Under the pieces are notes generated by a model. The model made no database searches and was not told the DNA's origin. It was given only the letters and a program-made list of their open reading frames with translations. 46,592 nt of DNA. Source: Candidatus Solibacter usitatus (GTDB lineage Bacteria > Acidobacteriota > Terriglobia > Bryobacterales > Bryobacteraceae). The first letter of the stretch is position 1. Each line of letters opens with the position of its first letter. The stretch is from assembly GCA_016213245.1 (NCBI GenBank), contig JACRBC010000101.1, positions 1 to 46,592 of the forward strand, read 5' to 3'. Made by a program: the position numbers and the translations under genes. This document shows positions 1-10,706 of this stretch, piece by piece.

Positions 1-69
1 ATCATCCTCACCGTTTTCAAGAACCGGGCGACCCTCGAAGTCGACGAAATCTCCTCGATGAAGCTCTGA
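1..69 (+). CDS. nuoK: NADH-quinone oxidoreductase subunit K, C-terminal end (partial)
   Basis: Only the last 22 codons and the TGA stop lie in the window; the start is off the left edge. The visible residues read as a hydrophobic IILTVF followed by a short polar tail with the NuoK-typical pattern FKNR...VDEI. NuoK is a small three-helix proton-channel subunit of membrane-bound complex I. The identification rests on this tail plus position: the stop is 4 nt before nuoL, in the standard nuoK-L-M-N order. The full gene and its quinone-side residues cannot be judged here. Confidence 0.82.
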   Translation: MILTVFKNRATLEVDEISSMKL

Positions 70-73
70 TCCG

Positions 74-1920
<1,847 letters not shown>

Positions 1921-1924
<4 letters not shown>

Positions 1925-3438
1925 ACCTGCTCGACATCCTCCTGCTGCTGCCCGCCGCCGGATTCCTGCTCACCCTCCTGTTGCCCAAGGACAACCCCGG
2001 CCTGGCGCGCAAGTTCGCCCTCTTCGTCTCCCTGATCGCGTTCGTCCTGTCGCTCGGCCTCATCGGCCCTGTCCTCGCCAACCCCGGTGCGTACTCCTTC
2101 GAAACCAATACGCAGTGGATCGAGTATCCGTCCATCCGCTACCACGTCGGCCTCGACGGCCTCAGCCTCTGGCTGGTGATCCTCTCCACTTTCCTCACCC
2201 CGCTCGTCATCCTCGTCAGTTGGAAGCACATCCAGTTCCGCGTCCATGAGTTCTACGCCTTCCTGCTCTTCCTCCTCTGTGGCGTCGTCGGCGTCTTCGT
2301 CTCGCTCGACCTCTTCCTCTTCTTCGTCTTCTGGGAAGTCTCGCTAGTCCCCATGTACTTCCTGGTGGGCATCTGGGGCCACGACCGGCGCATCTATGCC
2401 GCCGTCAAGTTCTTTCTCTACACCATGGCCGGCTCCGCCCTCATGCTGGTCGCCATCGTCTACCTCTACAACAAGAGCGGCACCTTCGATATCCCCCTCA
2501 TCATGGACATGCTGGCCAAAGGCCGCCTGGTCCTCACCGGCACGGAAGGCTTCTGGCTCTTCCTCGCCTTCTTCGTCGCCTTCGCCATCAAAGTTCCCCT
2601 CTTTCCCCTCCACACGTGGTTGCCCGACGCCCACGGTGAAGCCCCCACCGCCGGCTCCGTCATGCTGGCCTCCGTGCTGCTGAAACTCGGCACCTATGGT
2701 CTGGTCCGCGTCTGCCTCCCCCTGTTCCCCGATGCCGCCCGCCAGAACGCCCCCTGGATCATCGCCCTGGCCATCATCGGCATCATCTATGGAGCGCTGG
2801 TCGCCATGGTCCAGCCCAACATGAAGCGCCTGGTCGCCTACTCCTCGGTCAGCCACCTCGGCTTTGTCGTCCTCGGCCTCTTCACCTTCACGCAAGTCGG
2901 TCTCGACGGCGCCGTCTACCAGATGCTCAGCCACGGCATCTCCACCGGCGCGCTCTTCATCCTCGTCGGCCTGCTCTATGAGCGCCGCCACTCCCTGGAG
3001 ATCGCCGACTACGGCGGCGTCGGTACCGCCGCCCCCTGGCTCTCCACCGTCTTCGTCATCACTACCCTGGCCAGCGTGGGCCTGCCGCTGCTCAACAACT
3101 TCGTCGGCGAGTTCCTTGTCCTCCAGGCGGCCGTCCAGGTCAGCCTCCTCTACGGCGCCCTCGCCGCCGTCGGTGTCATCCTCTCCGCCGTCTACATGCT
3201 CTGGATGGTCCAGCGCACCTTCTACGGTGAGACTCCGCATGAGGTGCGGCATCACGTCACCGACCTCAACGCCCGCGAGTGGGCCGTCGTCCTGCCGCTC
3301 ATCGTCATGATGGTCTGGATGGGCGTGGGCGCGCAGAACTTCCTGCCTCCCGTCAGCGCTCAAAACGCCCAGGTGCTCAAGGCCATGAAGCAGCCTGTCC
3401 CCGCCGCACAGGCCAAGGAGCTTGCCAATGCCCGCTAA
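1921..3438 (+). CDS. nuoM: NADH-quinone oxidoreductase subunit M
   Basis: A 505-residue membrane protein and second antiporter-like subunit of complex I. I place the start at the GTG at 1921, which overlaps the nuoL stop in a GTGA arrangement; the frame is open further upstream, but that part is an arginine-rich shadow of nuoL. The protein begins VNLLDILLLLPAAGF and then shows FFVFWEVSLVPMYFLVGIWG (channel glutamate helix), PLFPLHTWLPDAHGEAPTAG (helix-7 lysine/histidine region) and VAYSSVSHLGFVVLGL. Length and motifs match NuoM. The stop overlaps nuoN by 11 nt. Confidence 0.97.
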
Positions 3439-4894
3439 CTTCGTGCCCTCCACCCAGGAGCTCCTCCGCTTCGCGCCCGAAATGCTGCTGACCCTCGTGG
3501 CCACGCTGCTGATGATGCTGGAGGCAATCAGCGGTCCCGGCGGAAAACGCAAGTTCGCCTGGATCGCCTTCTTCTCCCTCGCCGCCGCTATCGCCCTCGC
3601 CATCTCCGCCGCCGCCGATCCGGGACCGGCCTTCTCCGCCATGCTCGTCATCGACGGTTACTCCACCTTCTTCCGCGTCCTGGTCATGGTGGTGGGCCTG
3701 CTCACCATCCTCATCTCCAACAAGTACCTGGACGGCGAAGGCCACCAGTCCGGCGAGTATTATGCGCTGCTGCTCTTCTCCATCATCGGCCAGTCGATCA
3801 TGGCCACCGCCAATGAGCTGATCATGATCTTCATCGGCCTGGAATGCTCCTCTATCGCCACCTACGTCCTGGCCGGCTACCTGCGCGACGACAAGCGCAA
3901 CAACGAATCCGCCCTCAAGTACTTCCTCCTCGGCTCCTTCGCCACCGCCTTCCTGCTCTTCGGCGTCGCCTGGATCTACGGCCTCACCGGCACAACCAAC
4001 CTGACTCAGATCCGTGCCGCTCTCCTGGACCCGCAGGCGCATCCCAACATGCTCATCCTCGGCGCCGCCACCGCCATGATGTTCGTCGGTTTCGCCTTCA
4101 AGATCTCCGCCGCGCCCTTCCAGATGTGGGCCCCCGACGTCTACCAGGGCGCCCCCGCCCCCGTTGCCGCCTTCATGTCCGCCGGACCCAAGGCCGCCGC
4201 CTTCGCCATGTTCCTGCGCGTCCTCATGACCGCCTTCGAGCCCGTCAAGGACCGCTGGGAGCCCATTCTCTGGACCTCCACCCTGGCCACCATGGTCATC
4301 GGTAACTTCTCCGCCCTCCGCCAGAGCAACATCAAGCGCCTCCTCGCCTACAGCTCCATCGCTCACGCCGGTTACGTCCTGGTCGCCGTCACTACCCACA
4401 GCGAAATCGGCATCGCCGCCGCCATGTTCTACCTCGCCTCCTACGCCCTCATGAACATCGGCGCCTTCGCCATCGTCACCCACGTCGCGCGCAAGGGCGA
4501 ACAGTACGTCGAAATCTCCGACTTCGCCGGACTCAGCCAGCGCCAGCCGCTGGTCGCCGCCATGCTCACCGTCTTCCTGCTTTCGCTCACCGGCATCCCG
4601 CTCACCGCCGGCTTCTTCGGCAAGTTCTACATCTTCAAGGCCGCCCTCGACGCCAACATGGTCTGGCTCGCCGTTCTCGGCATGCTCAACAGCGCCGTCG
4701 CCGCCTACTACTACCTGCGCGTCATCGTCGTCATGTATATGCACGCCCCCGCCGAGGGCGCCGCCGAACTTCCCGCTCCCTCCGCCGGCATCCGCCTCGC
4801 CGTCCTCTCCACCGCCATCGCCACCATCGCGCTCGGCATCTTCCCGTCCTTCGTCCTCGACTATGCCGGCAAGTCCGCTGCCCTCATCCGCTGA
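3428..4894 (+). CDS. nuoN: NADH-quinone oxidoreductase subunit N
   Basis: A 488-residue third antiporter-like subunit of complex I, closest to the peripheral arm. An ATG at 3428 is preferred to a TTG two codons earlier because AAGGAG at 3415-3420 sits 7 nt before the ATG. Family motifs include IFIGLECSSIATYVLAGY (near 138-155), FKISAAPFQMWAPDVYQGAP (near 220-239) and IKRLLAYSSIAHAGYVLVA. It ends 3 nt before the convergent HAD gene, so it is the last gene of the nuo operon. No clear terminator fits in the 3-nt gap, and transcripts from the two strands probably overlap. Confidence 0.97.
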   Translation: MPANFVPSTQELLRFAPEMLLTLVATLLMMLEAISGPGGKRKFAWIAFFSLAAAIALAISAAADPGPAFSAMLVIDGYSTFFRVLVMVVGLLTILISNKYLDGEGHQSGEYYALLLFSIIGQSIMATANELIMIFIGLECSSIATYVLAGYLRDDKRNNESALKYFLLGSFATAFLLFGVAWIYGLTGTTNLTQIRAALLDPQAHPNMLILGAATAMMFVGFAFKISAAPFQMWAPDVYQGAPAPVAAFMSAGPKAAAFAMFLRVLMTAFEPVKDRWEPILWTSTLATMVIGNFSALRQSNIKRLLAYSSIAHAGYVLVAVTTHSEIGIAAAMFYLASYALMNIGAFAIVTHVARKGEQYVEISDFAGLSQRQPLVAAMLTVFLLSLTGIPLTAGFFGKFYIFKAALDANMVWLAVLGMLNSAVAAYYYLRVIVVMYMHAPAEGAAELPAPSAGIRLAVLSTAIATIALGIFPSFVLDYAGKSAALIR

Positions 4895-4897
4895 CCG

Positions 4898-5584
4898 TCA
4901 GAACAGCCCGCGCAGCTCCGCGAACCGCTCCACAACCAGCAGCCGTCCCGGGCCCGGCTCCCGCAGCCCCTGCCTCTCCAGTGTCCATGTCCTGGCGTGC
5001 GGCACGAATACCGCGTTCAGGCCCGCCTCCAGCGCCGGGTTGATGTCGGACTTCGGCGAGTTGCCGATCATCCACGTCCTCGCCTTCTCGAGTCCCCGTT
5101 TCTCCACCAGCCCCAGGTACGACGCCCGGTCCTTCTCTTTCACAATCGCCGCGTGCCCGAACCACCGGCTCAGCCCCGAGCTGTCGATCTTCATCCGCTG
5201 CTCATCCGGGTGCCCCTTCGTGAACAGCGTCAGATCGTGCCTCGACGCCAGGTACTCCAGCGTCTCGGCCACCCCCTCGATGATCTCCACCGGCTGCTCC
5301 AGAATCCGCAGAGCGAAACCTTTCACCCTCTCCAGATCCTCCGGCCGGATCTCCCGCTCCGCCAGGTGCGCGTAGCATTGCTTCAGGTTCTCACCGAAGT
5401 TCAGCGAACCGTACCCGTGCACCTTGCTGTTGGCCAGCTCAATCTCGTCCAGCACCGCGCGGATCTCGGCCGCGGCCAGCGTCGTATGCTCCAGGAACTC
5501 GACAAAGCGAGCGAATGCCGCCTCGAAGTAGATGTTGTTCTCCCACAGCGTGTCATCGGCGTCGATCAATAGGTGTTGGCGCAT
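4898..5584 (-). CDS. HAD-family hydrolase (phosphatase-like)
   Basis: A 228-residue cytoplasmic haloacid-dehalogenase-fold protein. Motif I is DADDT (D8 nucleophile, D10 acid/base), motif II the threonine of TLFTKG, motif III a lysine in KEKDR, and motif IV GNSPKSD, which holds the Mg-binding aspartate. A helical cap domain lies between motifs I and II (roughly residues 20-100). All catalytic residues are present, so it should be an active small-molecule phosphatase, but the substrate cannot be read from sequence. It converges on nuoN with a 3-nt gap and diverges from the shikimate kinase gene. Confidence 0.85.
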   Translation of the reverse strand: MRQHLLIDADDTLWENNIYFEAAFARFVEFLEHTTLAAAEIRAVLDEIELANSKVHGYGSLNFGENLKQCYAHLAEREIRPEDLERVKGFALRILEQPVEIIEGVAETLEYLASRHDLTLFTKGHPDEQRMKIDSSGLSRWFGHAAIVKEKDRASYLGLVEKRGLEKARTWMIGNSPKSDINPALEAGLNAVFVPHARTWTLERQGLREPGPGRLLVVERFAELRGLF

Positions 5585-5699
5585 GGCCGCGCGCTGCGCC
5601 TCGCCGCCATGAGACCCTCGGCGCCAGCAGACCCTCCGTCATGTTTGTATCATGGCTCATACGGTCTGTGCGCACCGTTGGCGCAGGCTGTGGCAACGC

Positions 5700-6227
5700 A
5701 TGATCCTCAAGCTCAAACGGACTCCGGGAATCTACATCGTCGGGTTCATGGGCAGCGGCAAGAGCACCGTCGGCCGCTCGCTCGCCAGGTGCCTTGGCTG
5801 GCGCTTCGCCGACCTCGACGAAGACATCGAAGCCCGCGAGCAAATGCCCATCTCCCAGATCTTCGACCAGCGCGGCGAAGCGCAGTTTCGCCACGCCGAA
5901 CATGAGGCCCTCAAGCGCCGTATCGCCGGCGTGGCCCGCGGCGTCCCCTGGGTCGTCGCCGTCGGCGGCGGCTGCTTCTCCCAGCCCGCCAACTTCGACC
6001 TCATGTTCAATCACGGCATCTCCATTTGGCTCGACGCCCCCCTCGAAATCATCCGCGCCCGCGTCGCCCAGTCCACCCACCGCCCGCTTGCTCGCGATCC
6101 GGAGAAGTTCGCTCAACTCTACGAGGAACGCCGCGCTGCCTACCGGAAAGCGGACTACCGCATCGAAGTCGGCCCCGCCGGTTCCCAGGGTGCCGTTGAA
6201 TCCATCCTGAAGCTGCCCCTCTTCTGA
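5700..6227 (+). CDS. aroK: Shikimate kinase
   Basis: Phosphorylates shikimate to shikimate 3-phosphate with ATP, the fifth step of the chorismate pathway. The Walker A loop GFMGSGKST is near residues 11-19, the substrate-binding DLDEDIE follows, then the GGG loop in VAVGGGCF, and the lid arginine in HRPLA. From the ATG at 5700 the product is 175 residues, the usual AroK length, beginning MILKLKRTPGIYIVGF. An in-frame ATG at 5652 would add 16 arginine/tryptophan-containing residues; neither site has a convincing ribosome-binding site, and I prefer 5700 on family length. It stands apart from other aromatic genes; the next gene, 11 nt on, is a glycerate kinase. Confidence 0.93.
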   Translation: MILKLKRTPGIYIVGFMGSGKSTVGRSLARCLGWRFADLDEDIEAREQMPISQIFDQRGEAQFRHAEHEALKRRIAGVARGVPWVVAVGGGCFSQPANFDLMFNHGISIWLDAPLEIIRARVAQSTHRPLARDPEKFAQLYEERRAAYRKADYRIEVGPAGSQGAVESILKLPLF

Positions 6228-6238
6228 GGTTCGCCGCC

Positions 6239-7537
6239 ATGCCACCTGAAAAGACGCTACGCCGCCACGCGCTCTCCATCTTCCGCGCCGCCCTGCGTGC
6301 GGCCAATCCCGAACAGGCCGTCGAGCTGGCGCTCGCCTGCCTCCCCCTCGCCCGCTATCGCCGCATCTTCGTCGTCGGTGCGGGTAAGGCCTCCGCCGCC
6401 ATGGCCCGCGCCACCGAGCGCGTTCTCGGATCCCGCATTACCGCCGGTTCCGTCAATACCAAGGATGGCCACCTCGCCACGCTGCGTCGTATCGAGCTCA
6501 ACGAATCCAGCCATCCCGTCCCCGACCAGCGCGGCGTCGACGGAGCCCGCCGCATCGCCGCCCTCGCCTCTTCTGCCGCCCAGGACGACCTCGTCATCTG
6601 TCTCATCTCCGGCGGCGCCTCTGCCCTGCTGCCTCTTCCCGCCGCGCCCGTCACCCTCTCCCAGAAACAGCAGACCACCCGCCTGCTCCTCGCCTGCGGC
6701 GCCACCATTCACGAACTCAACGCCGTCCGCAAGCACCTCTCCGCCATCAAGGGCGGGCAACTGGCCCGCCTGGCCGCCCCGGCGACCGTCCTGTCGCTCC
6801 TCCTCTCCGACGTCGTCGGCGATCCCCTCGATGTCATCGGATCCGGCCCCACCGCCCCCGACCCCAGCACATTCCAGACCGCCTGGGACGTGATCCGCAA
6901 GTACGCGCTGGAGTCCAAACTTCCGCCCGCCGTGCGCGCCCGCCTTGAATCCGGACTTGCCCGCGCCATCCCCGACACTCCCAAGCATGGCGACCCCTGT
7001 TTCCTTCGTGCTGCCAATCGCATCGTCGGCAGCAACCGTATCGCCGTCGACGCCTGCGTGACGCGCGCCAGGGCGCTTGGCTACCGTCCCATGGTCCTCT
7101 CCACCACCATCGAGGGCGAAACCCGTGACGTCGCCGCCATGCACGCCGCCATCGCCCGCGAGGTCGTCGCCTCCCGCCGCCCTGCCCGGCCGCCTCTCTG
7201 CCTTATCTCTGGCGGTGAGACCACGGTCACCCTCAAGGGGGATGGACTCGGCGGCCGCAACCAGGAGTTCGTCCTGGCCGCCGCCCTGGCCCTCGAAGGC
7301 GTTTCAGGTGTCCTCGCCTTCAGTGCCGGAACCGACGGCACCGACGGCCCCACCCCCGCCGCCGGAGCCATGGCTGATGGCGCCACCGTCGCCCGCGCCG
7401 CCGCTCTCGGCCTGCCCGCCGCCGCATTCCTCGCCCGCAACGACTCCTATCGCTTCTTCGACCCGCTCGGCGACCTCGTTACCACCGGCCCCACCGGCAC
7501 CAACGTCATGGATATTCGCCTCCTCCTGATTCGCTGA
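6239..7537 (+). CDS. Glycerate 2-kinase, GckA/TtuD (MOFRL) family
   Basis: A 432-residue soluble enzyme of the DUF4147/MOFRL family, expected to phosphorylate D-glycerate to 2-phosphoglycerate using ATP. N-terminal domain: VVGAGKASAAMA near residues 41-52, LISGGASALLPLP near 122-134 and a lysine-containing NAVRKHLSAIKGGQLA segment typical of the family. C-terminal MOFRL domain: LISGGETTVTLKGDGLGGRNQEFVLA near 323-348. Length is typical. It follows aroK by 11 nt and may be co-transcribed with it. Downstream is a hairpin at 7557-7585. The family also contains hydroxypyruvate-reductase annotations, but the motifs fit the kinase better. Confidence 0.9.
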   Translation: MPPEKTLRRHALSIFRAALRAANPEQAVELALACLPLARYRRIFVVGAGKASAAMARATERVLGSRITAGSVNTKDGHLATLRRIELNESSHPVPDQRGVDGARRIAALASSAAQDDLVICLISGGASALLPLPAAPVTLSQKQQTTRLLLACGATIHELNAVRKHLSAIKGGQLARLAAPATVLSLLLSDVVGDPLDVIGSGPTAPDPSTFQTAWDVIRKYALESKLPPAVRARLESGLARAIPDTPKHGDPCFLRAANRIVGSNRIAVDACVTRARALGYRPMVLSTTIEGETRDVAAMHAAIAREVVASRRPARPPLCLISGGETTVTLKGDGLGGRNQEFVLAAALALEGVSGVLAFSAGTDGTDGPTPAAGAMADGATVARAAALGLPAAAFLARNDSYRFFDPLGDLVTTGPTGTNVMDIRLLLIR

Positions 7538-7556
7538 CTCGCCCCCGAAACAGCAA

Positions 7557-7585
7557 ACGGCGGCAAGCCCGCAGGCTGCCGCCGT
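7557..7585 (+). terminator. Strong hairpin after the glycerate kinase gene
   Basis: ACGGCGGCA pairs perfectly with TGCCGCCGT (9 bp); inside it GCC pairs with GGC around a CGCA loop with one bulged A. It lies 20 nt past the stop. There is no T-run on either side, so it may be a factor-dependent terminator or a bidirectional barrier between the convergent transcripts. Confidence 0.5.
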
Positions 7586-7659
7586 CTCTCATGGTCCCTA
7601 TGGTGGAGGTACGATTCCGTCCCTTGCTGATGCGGGTCCGGAGGCACTTATGAAGAATC

Positions 7660-7694
7660 TGGCTCCTGGCTCCTGGCTCCTGACTCCTGGCTCC
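7660..7694. repeat. Heptanucleotide tandem repeat, five TGGCTCC units
   Basis: Five consecutive 7-bp units: TGGCTCC x3, then TGACTCC, then TGGCTCC. The array ends 4 nt past the DUF4097 stop codon (7699-7701 on the minus strand), in the gap between two convergent operons. It is non-coding and not in phase with any gene. Such heptamers can change copy number by slippage. Confidence 0.85.
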
Positions 7695-7698
7695 TCTT

Positions 7699-9126
7699 CT
7701 ACTGGTTGTCCGCTCGCGGAGGCGCCGCCGGCAGCGCCGGTTTCGGCGGCGCAGGTACAGCCGCCGGAGCGGTTTCCGCCGCGCCCATCTTCCTCAACGT
7801 CACCTCGCCGCGCGAGGTCGAAAGCCTGATCTCCGGCCCCGGCCCCAGCGTGCCCGTGAGCTTTCCGCCGTTCTCCTCGGTGGTCAGCTTCAGCTTCTGG
7901 TCGAAGTCGTTGTTCACTCCGCCGCGCCCCGTCGTCGCACTCACCGTGAACTTCGCCTGCTGCGGCAGCGCCACCTCGATGTCCCCGGCTCTCACCTTGA
8001 CGTCCATCTTGGTCACCGCCTTCGACTGCCTCAACTCCACGTCGCCCCGGTCCACGTCCAACTCCACTGACTCGGTGATGTCCGTCAGCCGGATGTCCTT
8101 CGACTTCGCCTTCACCACCAACGGTCCCACCAGGTTCGTGCCGGTCAATGTCGACAGGCTCAGTTGCAGCTCTCCGGGGATCCTCTCCATGCGGAACTCC
8201 GTCACCGCGCTCTCGAATCGCACCGCCTTGGCCAGCTTGCGTAGCGATGTCTCGCCTGAATAGGAGCCGTTCACCGTTACCTGTCCGCCGATGTTCTCCA
8301 GTTCGATGTCACGGCCGCGCCCCTTCAGTTCCACGTCGCCCTTCACGTCCACAGCGCGCAGGATGTCGCTCTTGCGCGTGTCGATCCGTACCCGGCCGCC
8401 GATGTTCTGCAGGCGCACGCCCGCGTTGTCGCTGTTCACCGTCACGTCGCCCGCCACTTCCGTCACTTCCACGTCTCCGTACCGCCCGCGCGTTTCCACC
8501 GACGCGCCCTTCGGTACCGTCACCTCCAGGTCCGTCGACACCCTCGGGCCGTCCGCCCGGTCCTGGTTCGAGTTCACCGTCACCACGTCGCCGGCGGCGT
8601 GGAAATCCACCTTCGTCCTCTCGTTCGCCCGGTCCGCCTCGCTCCGCGCCATCGCACGGATCGTCTTCCGGCCCGACACCTTCACCTCCTCGATGTCGGC
8701 GCCCACCACTCGCGTGTTGCCGCGGGCATTGTCAATCACCACGCGCACCGTCTTCGGCGCCTTCGCGTTGATCGCATCAATCCCGTAATCGTACGTTTCG
8801 CCGAATACTTCAACTCCGCCCACCCGGAACCGGCCCAACCCGTCGTGGGTCAGCCGCTGCACGCCCCACACCGATGAGCCCACGATGGAGAGGATGACGA
8901 TCAGCGCCCATTCGCCGCCCGAGACGCCCGCGCCCGGCAATGGCCCGCCCCGGAAGTGGATCACCAGGATCTCCAGCAGCCGCAACGCGCCCCAGCCGAT
9001 CAGCAGGAACGGCCAGTACGTCATGAACATCTCGAACAACTGCAGCTCCGGCTTGATGTTCTTCAAGAGGAAGATCACGCCGATCAGGATCAGAATCAGC
9101 GGTCCAACCAGTGGACCTCGCTTCAT
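7699..9126 (-). CDS. Membrane-anchored DUF4097 (adhesin-like beta-helix) protein with LiaF-type N-terminus
   Basis: A 475-residue protein. Residues 1-95 hold about three membrane segments (LVGPLILILIGVIFLL, YWPFLLIGWGALRLLEI, WALIVILSIVGSSVWG) of the DUF5668/LiaI-LiaF-like type. The rest (about 120-440) is a run of short valine-rich strands broken by G/D turns (for example GDVTVNSDNAGVRLQNIGGRVRI), as in the DUF4097 putative adhesin right-handed beta-helix. The C-terminus is proline/alanine-rich (APPKPALPAAPP), a likely unstructured tail. It is the last gene of the ECF sigma operon and lies 19 nt after the preceding gene. LiaF-type proteins sense or buffer cell-envelope stress; that role here is inferred from context. 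Confidence 0.82.
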   Translation of the reverse strand: MKRGPLVGPLILILIGVIFLLKNIKPELQLFEMFMTYWPFLLIGWGALRLLEILVIHFRGGPLPGAGVSGGEWALIVILSIVGSSVWGVQRLTHDGLGRFRVGGVEVFGETYDYGIDAINAKAPKTVRVVIDNARGNTRVVGADIEEVKVSGRKTIRAMARSEADRANERTKVDFHAAGDVVTVNSNQDRADGPRVSTDLEVTVPKGASVETRGRYGDVEVTEVAGDVTVNSDNAGVRLQNIGGRVRIDTRKSDILRAVDVKGDVELKGRGRDIELENIGGQVTVNGSYSGETSLRKLAKAVRFESAVTEFRMERIPGELQLSLSTLTGTNLVGPLVVKAKSKDIRLTDITESVELDVDRGDVELRQSKAVTKMDVKVRAGDIEVALPQQAKFTVSATTGRGGVNNDFDQKLKLTTEENGGKLTGTLGPGPEIRLSTSRGEVTLRKMGAAETAPAAVPAPPKPALPAAPPRADNQ

Positions 9127-9145
9127 GGCTTGTTCCTCCCTCCCC

Positions 9146-9370
9146 TCATGCGTGCGGTCTCGTCCCTGCCCCGCCTTCGGGAGTCGCCGGCTGCCCGGGG
9201 CGCATCACCATGCGCTCCAGCAGCTTCATCACACCCAGCAGAATCAGCAATACCGGCCAGGTCTTGACGAAACTCACTTCCTGGAACCGGTGCAGCGCCA
9301 TCAGCGCGCCCAAAGCCATCAGTAGCAGCGGCCCTCGAATGGCGCGGATCAACACGTATGCGTTGTTCAT
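9146..9370 (-). CDS. Small DUF5668 / LiaI-LiaF-like membrane protein
   Basis: A 74-residue protein with two predicted membrane helices (IRGPLLLMALGALMALHRF, then WPVLLILLGVMKLLERMV) and a short polar C-terminus. The pattern, in which a W-P-hydrophobic-LLG-hydrophobic-LLER helix follows a G-P-L-L-L helix, is the DUF5668 repeat also found in both neighbours. Its start overlaps the stop of the upstream gene by 4 nt (ATGA). No catalytic residues are visible. It probably packs with the related helices of the flanking proteins in the membrane; this is inference. Confidence 0.78.
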   Translation of the reverse strand: MNNAYVLIRAIRGPLLLMALGALMALHRFQEVSFVKTWPVLLILLGVMKLLERMVMRPGQPATPEGGAGTRPHA

Positions 9371-10044
9371 TGCGCGCCTCCCTCCTCCGGCGGCCCGGCC
9401 TTCTCTCCCCCGGAGCCGTTTCTCATCCGCGCGTACAGCATCCAGCAGCCCGCCGCAATCAACAGCACCGGCCAGTATCGCAACACGGCCCTGAGCCGCA
9501 GAAGGTCCAGGTTGTTCAACAGAAACAGCACGCCCGCGCCGATCAGTACCACCGGCGCCAGCGGGAAGCCGCGCCCCGGTCCCTGAATCTGCACCAGCGA
9601 CGAGAATTCATCCACCGGCTCGCCCAGCATCCGCTTTCGCGCCGTGTGATACGCCTCGAACGCCATGTAGAACCAGAACACCGCGATCAGCATCCCGAAC
9701 AGCGGCTCCAGCCCGCCCGTCGAGTCGCTCGACGTGATGCTGATCATCAACCCCAGCAGCAGAACGTGCACCAGCCCCTTGGCGTACTGCCCGTTGTAAA
9801 TCGCCCCTACTCCGGGGATCATGCCCAGCAGAAACGCCAGCCCCGGGCTCACGCCCGGATTCGCCACCGTCGGCGCCGTGTAGGGCGGCGCCGCCGGCGC
9901 ATGCCCCTCTGGCGAAGGCTGTTGAGGCAGATGCTCCTCACAGTACACCGTGCCCTGCGACATCTTCACCGTCTCTTCCGTCAGCGGCTTGCCGCACGCC
10001 CGGCAGTATGCCGTCACCGGTTTCGGGCTCTCGTTCGCCGTCAT
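9367..10044 (-). CDS. B-box zinc-finger / TM2-like / DUF5668 membrane protein
   Basis: A 225-residue three-part protein. Residues 12-40 carry a treble-clef-like zinc site, CRACGKPL...YCEEHL, resembling the B-box finger. After a proline/alanine linker, residues 66-125 (GLAFLLGMIPGVGAIYNGQYAKGLVHVLLLG...) match the TM2/DUF5683 pattern of GxGxxYNGxxxKG and two or three helices. Residues 165-205 (PVVLIGAGVLFLLNNLDLL...YWPVLLIAAGCWMLYARM) are another DUF5668 unit. It overlaps the anti-sigma stop by 4 nt and the next gene by 4 nt, so translation is coupled along the operon. It may be a membrane partner of the stress sensor; no enzymatic role is evident. Confidence 0.8.
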   Translation of the reverse strand: MTANESPKPVTAYCRACGKPLTEETVKMSQGTVYCEEHLPQQPSPEGHAPAAPPYTAPTVANPGVSPGLAFLLGMIPGVGAIYNGQYAKGLVHVLLLGLMISITSSDSTGGLEPLFGMLIAVFWFYMAFEAYHTARKRMLGEPVDEFSSLVQIQGPGRGFPLAPVVLIGAGVLFLLNNLDLLRLRAVLRYWPVLLIAAGCWMLYARMRNGSGGEKAGPPEEGGAQ

Positions 10045-10706
10045 TGTCCTGCCCTCCCATCGCTGCCTTTCTGATTCCTTCCCTCCCGCGGCTCGGCCAC
10101 GATCGGTCCCTCCATCGCCGCCTCGCCGCCCTTCTGCTGCCCCGGAGCCTGCGCCTCCACTTTCGCCTTGCCGTCCTGCGGCTCTTCCGCTTCGTTCCAG
10201 TCCCTCAGCGTCTGCTGGATCTCAAATACCAGCCGCATGCTCTCGTAGTACTTCTTTGCCCGCTCCCAGCTCCTGTACGCCTTGTCCTCCAGTGTCGACC
10301 ACACCTTCGCCGGCTCCAGGTCCGCGGCCCTCAGCGGCCTCACTGGGATGCCCGCGAACCGCGCGATCATCGAAAAGCTCAATACCGTCATCGCCATTCC
10401 CATGGCGAACTTCGGCTGCAACACCGGCTCCAGCAGATTCCCGAGCCAGCTCCTGGCCCCGCCCGCCTTCTTCACCGGCGCGGCCTTCCCGCTGCGCGCC
10501 TCAAATAGAATCGTGTTCACCAGCGCCGGGGGCGGCTCCACCTCCGCCGCCGTCTCCATGAATGCCACCGCCGCACGGCAGTCCGCCACCAACTCCCGGC
10601 ACGCATCGCAGTCCCTCAGGTGCAACTCCACGGTCGCCTTCTCGCCGCCCGACAGCGTCCCGTCCACGTAGTCGCAAAGCAGGGTCTCCAGATCCACGCA
10701 CTTCAT
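10041..10706 (-). CDS. Zinc-binding anti-sigma factor (zf-HC2) with one membrane helix
   Basis: A 221-residue protein partnered with the ECF sigma factor encoded just upstream. The N-terminus has the ZAS signature: C3, then H28-x3-C32-x2-C35 in HLRDCDACREL. This is the zinc site that holds region 2/4 of the cognate sigma factor. One membrane helix follows near residues 112-131 (FAMGMAMTVLSFSMIARFAG), leaving a C-terminal part of about 90 residues outside, rich in charged residues and ending in a low-complexity tail. It overlaps the sigma stop by 4 nt (ATGA). Inference: cytoplasmic zinc domain binds sigma, and the external part senses an envelope signal. Confidence 0.88.
   Translation of the reverse strand: MKCVDLETLLCDYVDGTLSGGEKATVELHLRDCDACRELVADCRAAVAFMETAAEVEPPPALVNTILFEARSGKAAPVKKAGGARSWLGNLLEPVLQPKFAMGMAMTVLSFSMIARFAGIPVRPLRAADLEPAKVWSTLEDKAYRSWERAKKYYESMRLVFEIQQTLRDWNEAEEPQDGKAKVEAQAPGQQKGGEAAMEGPIVAEPREGRNQKGSDGRAGQ

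Noticed and set aside
3377..4744. 455-aa minus-strand frame opposite nuoN, and similar frames opposite nuoM, glycerate kinase and the O-antigen-ligase-like gene
   Set aside because: All show the same GGD/EDG-rich composition, no ribosome-binding sites and no domains; by-products of high GC3.
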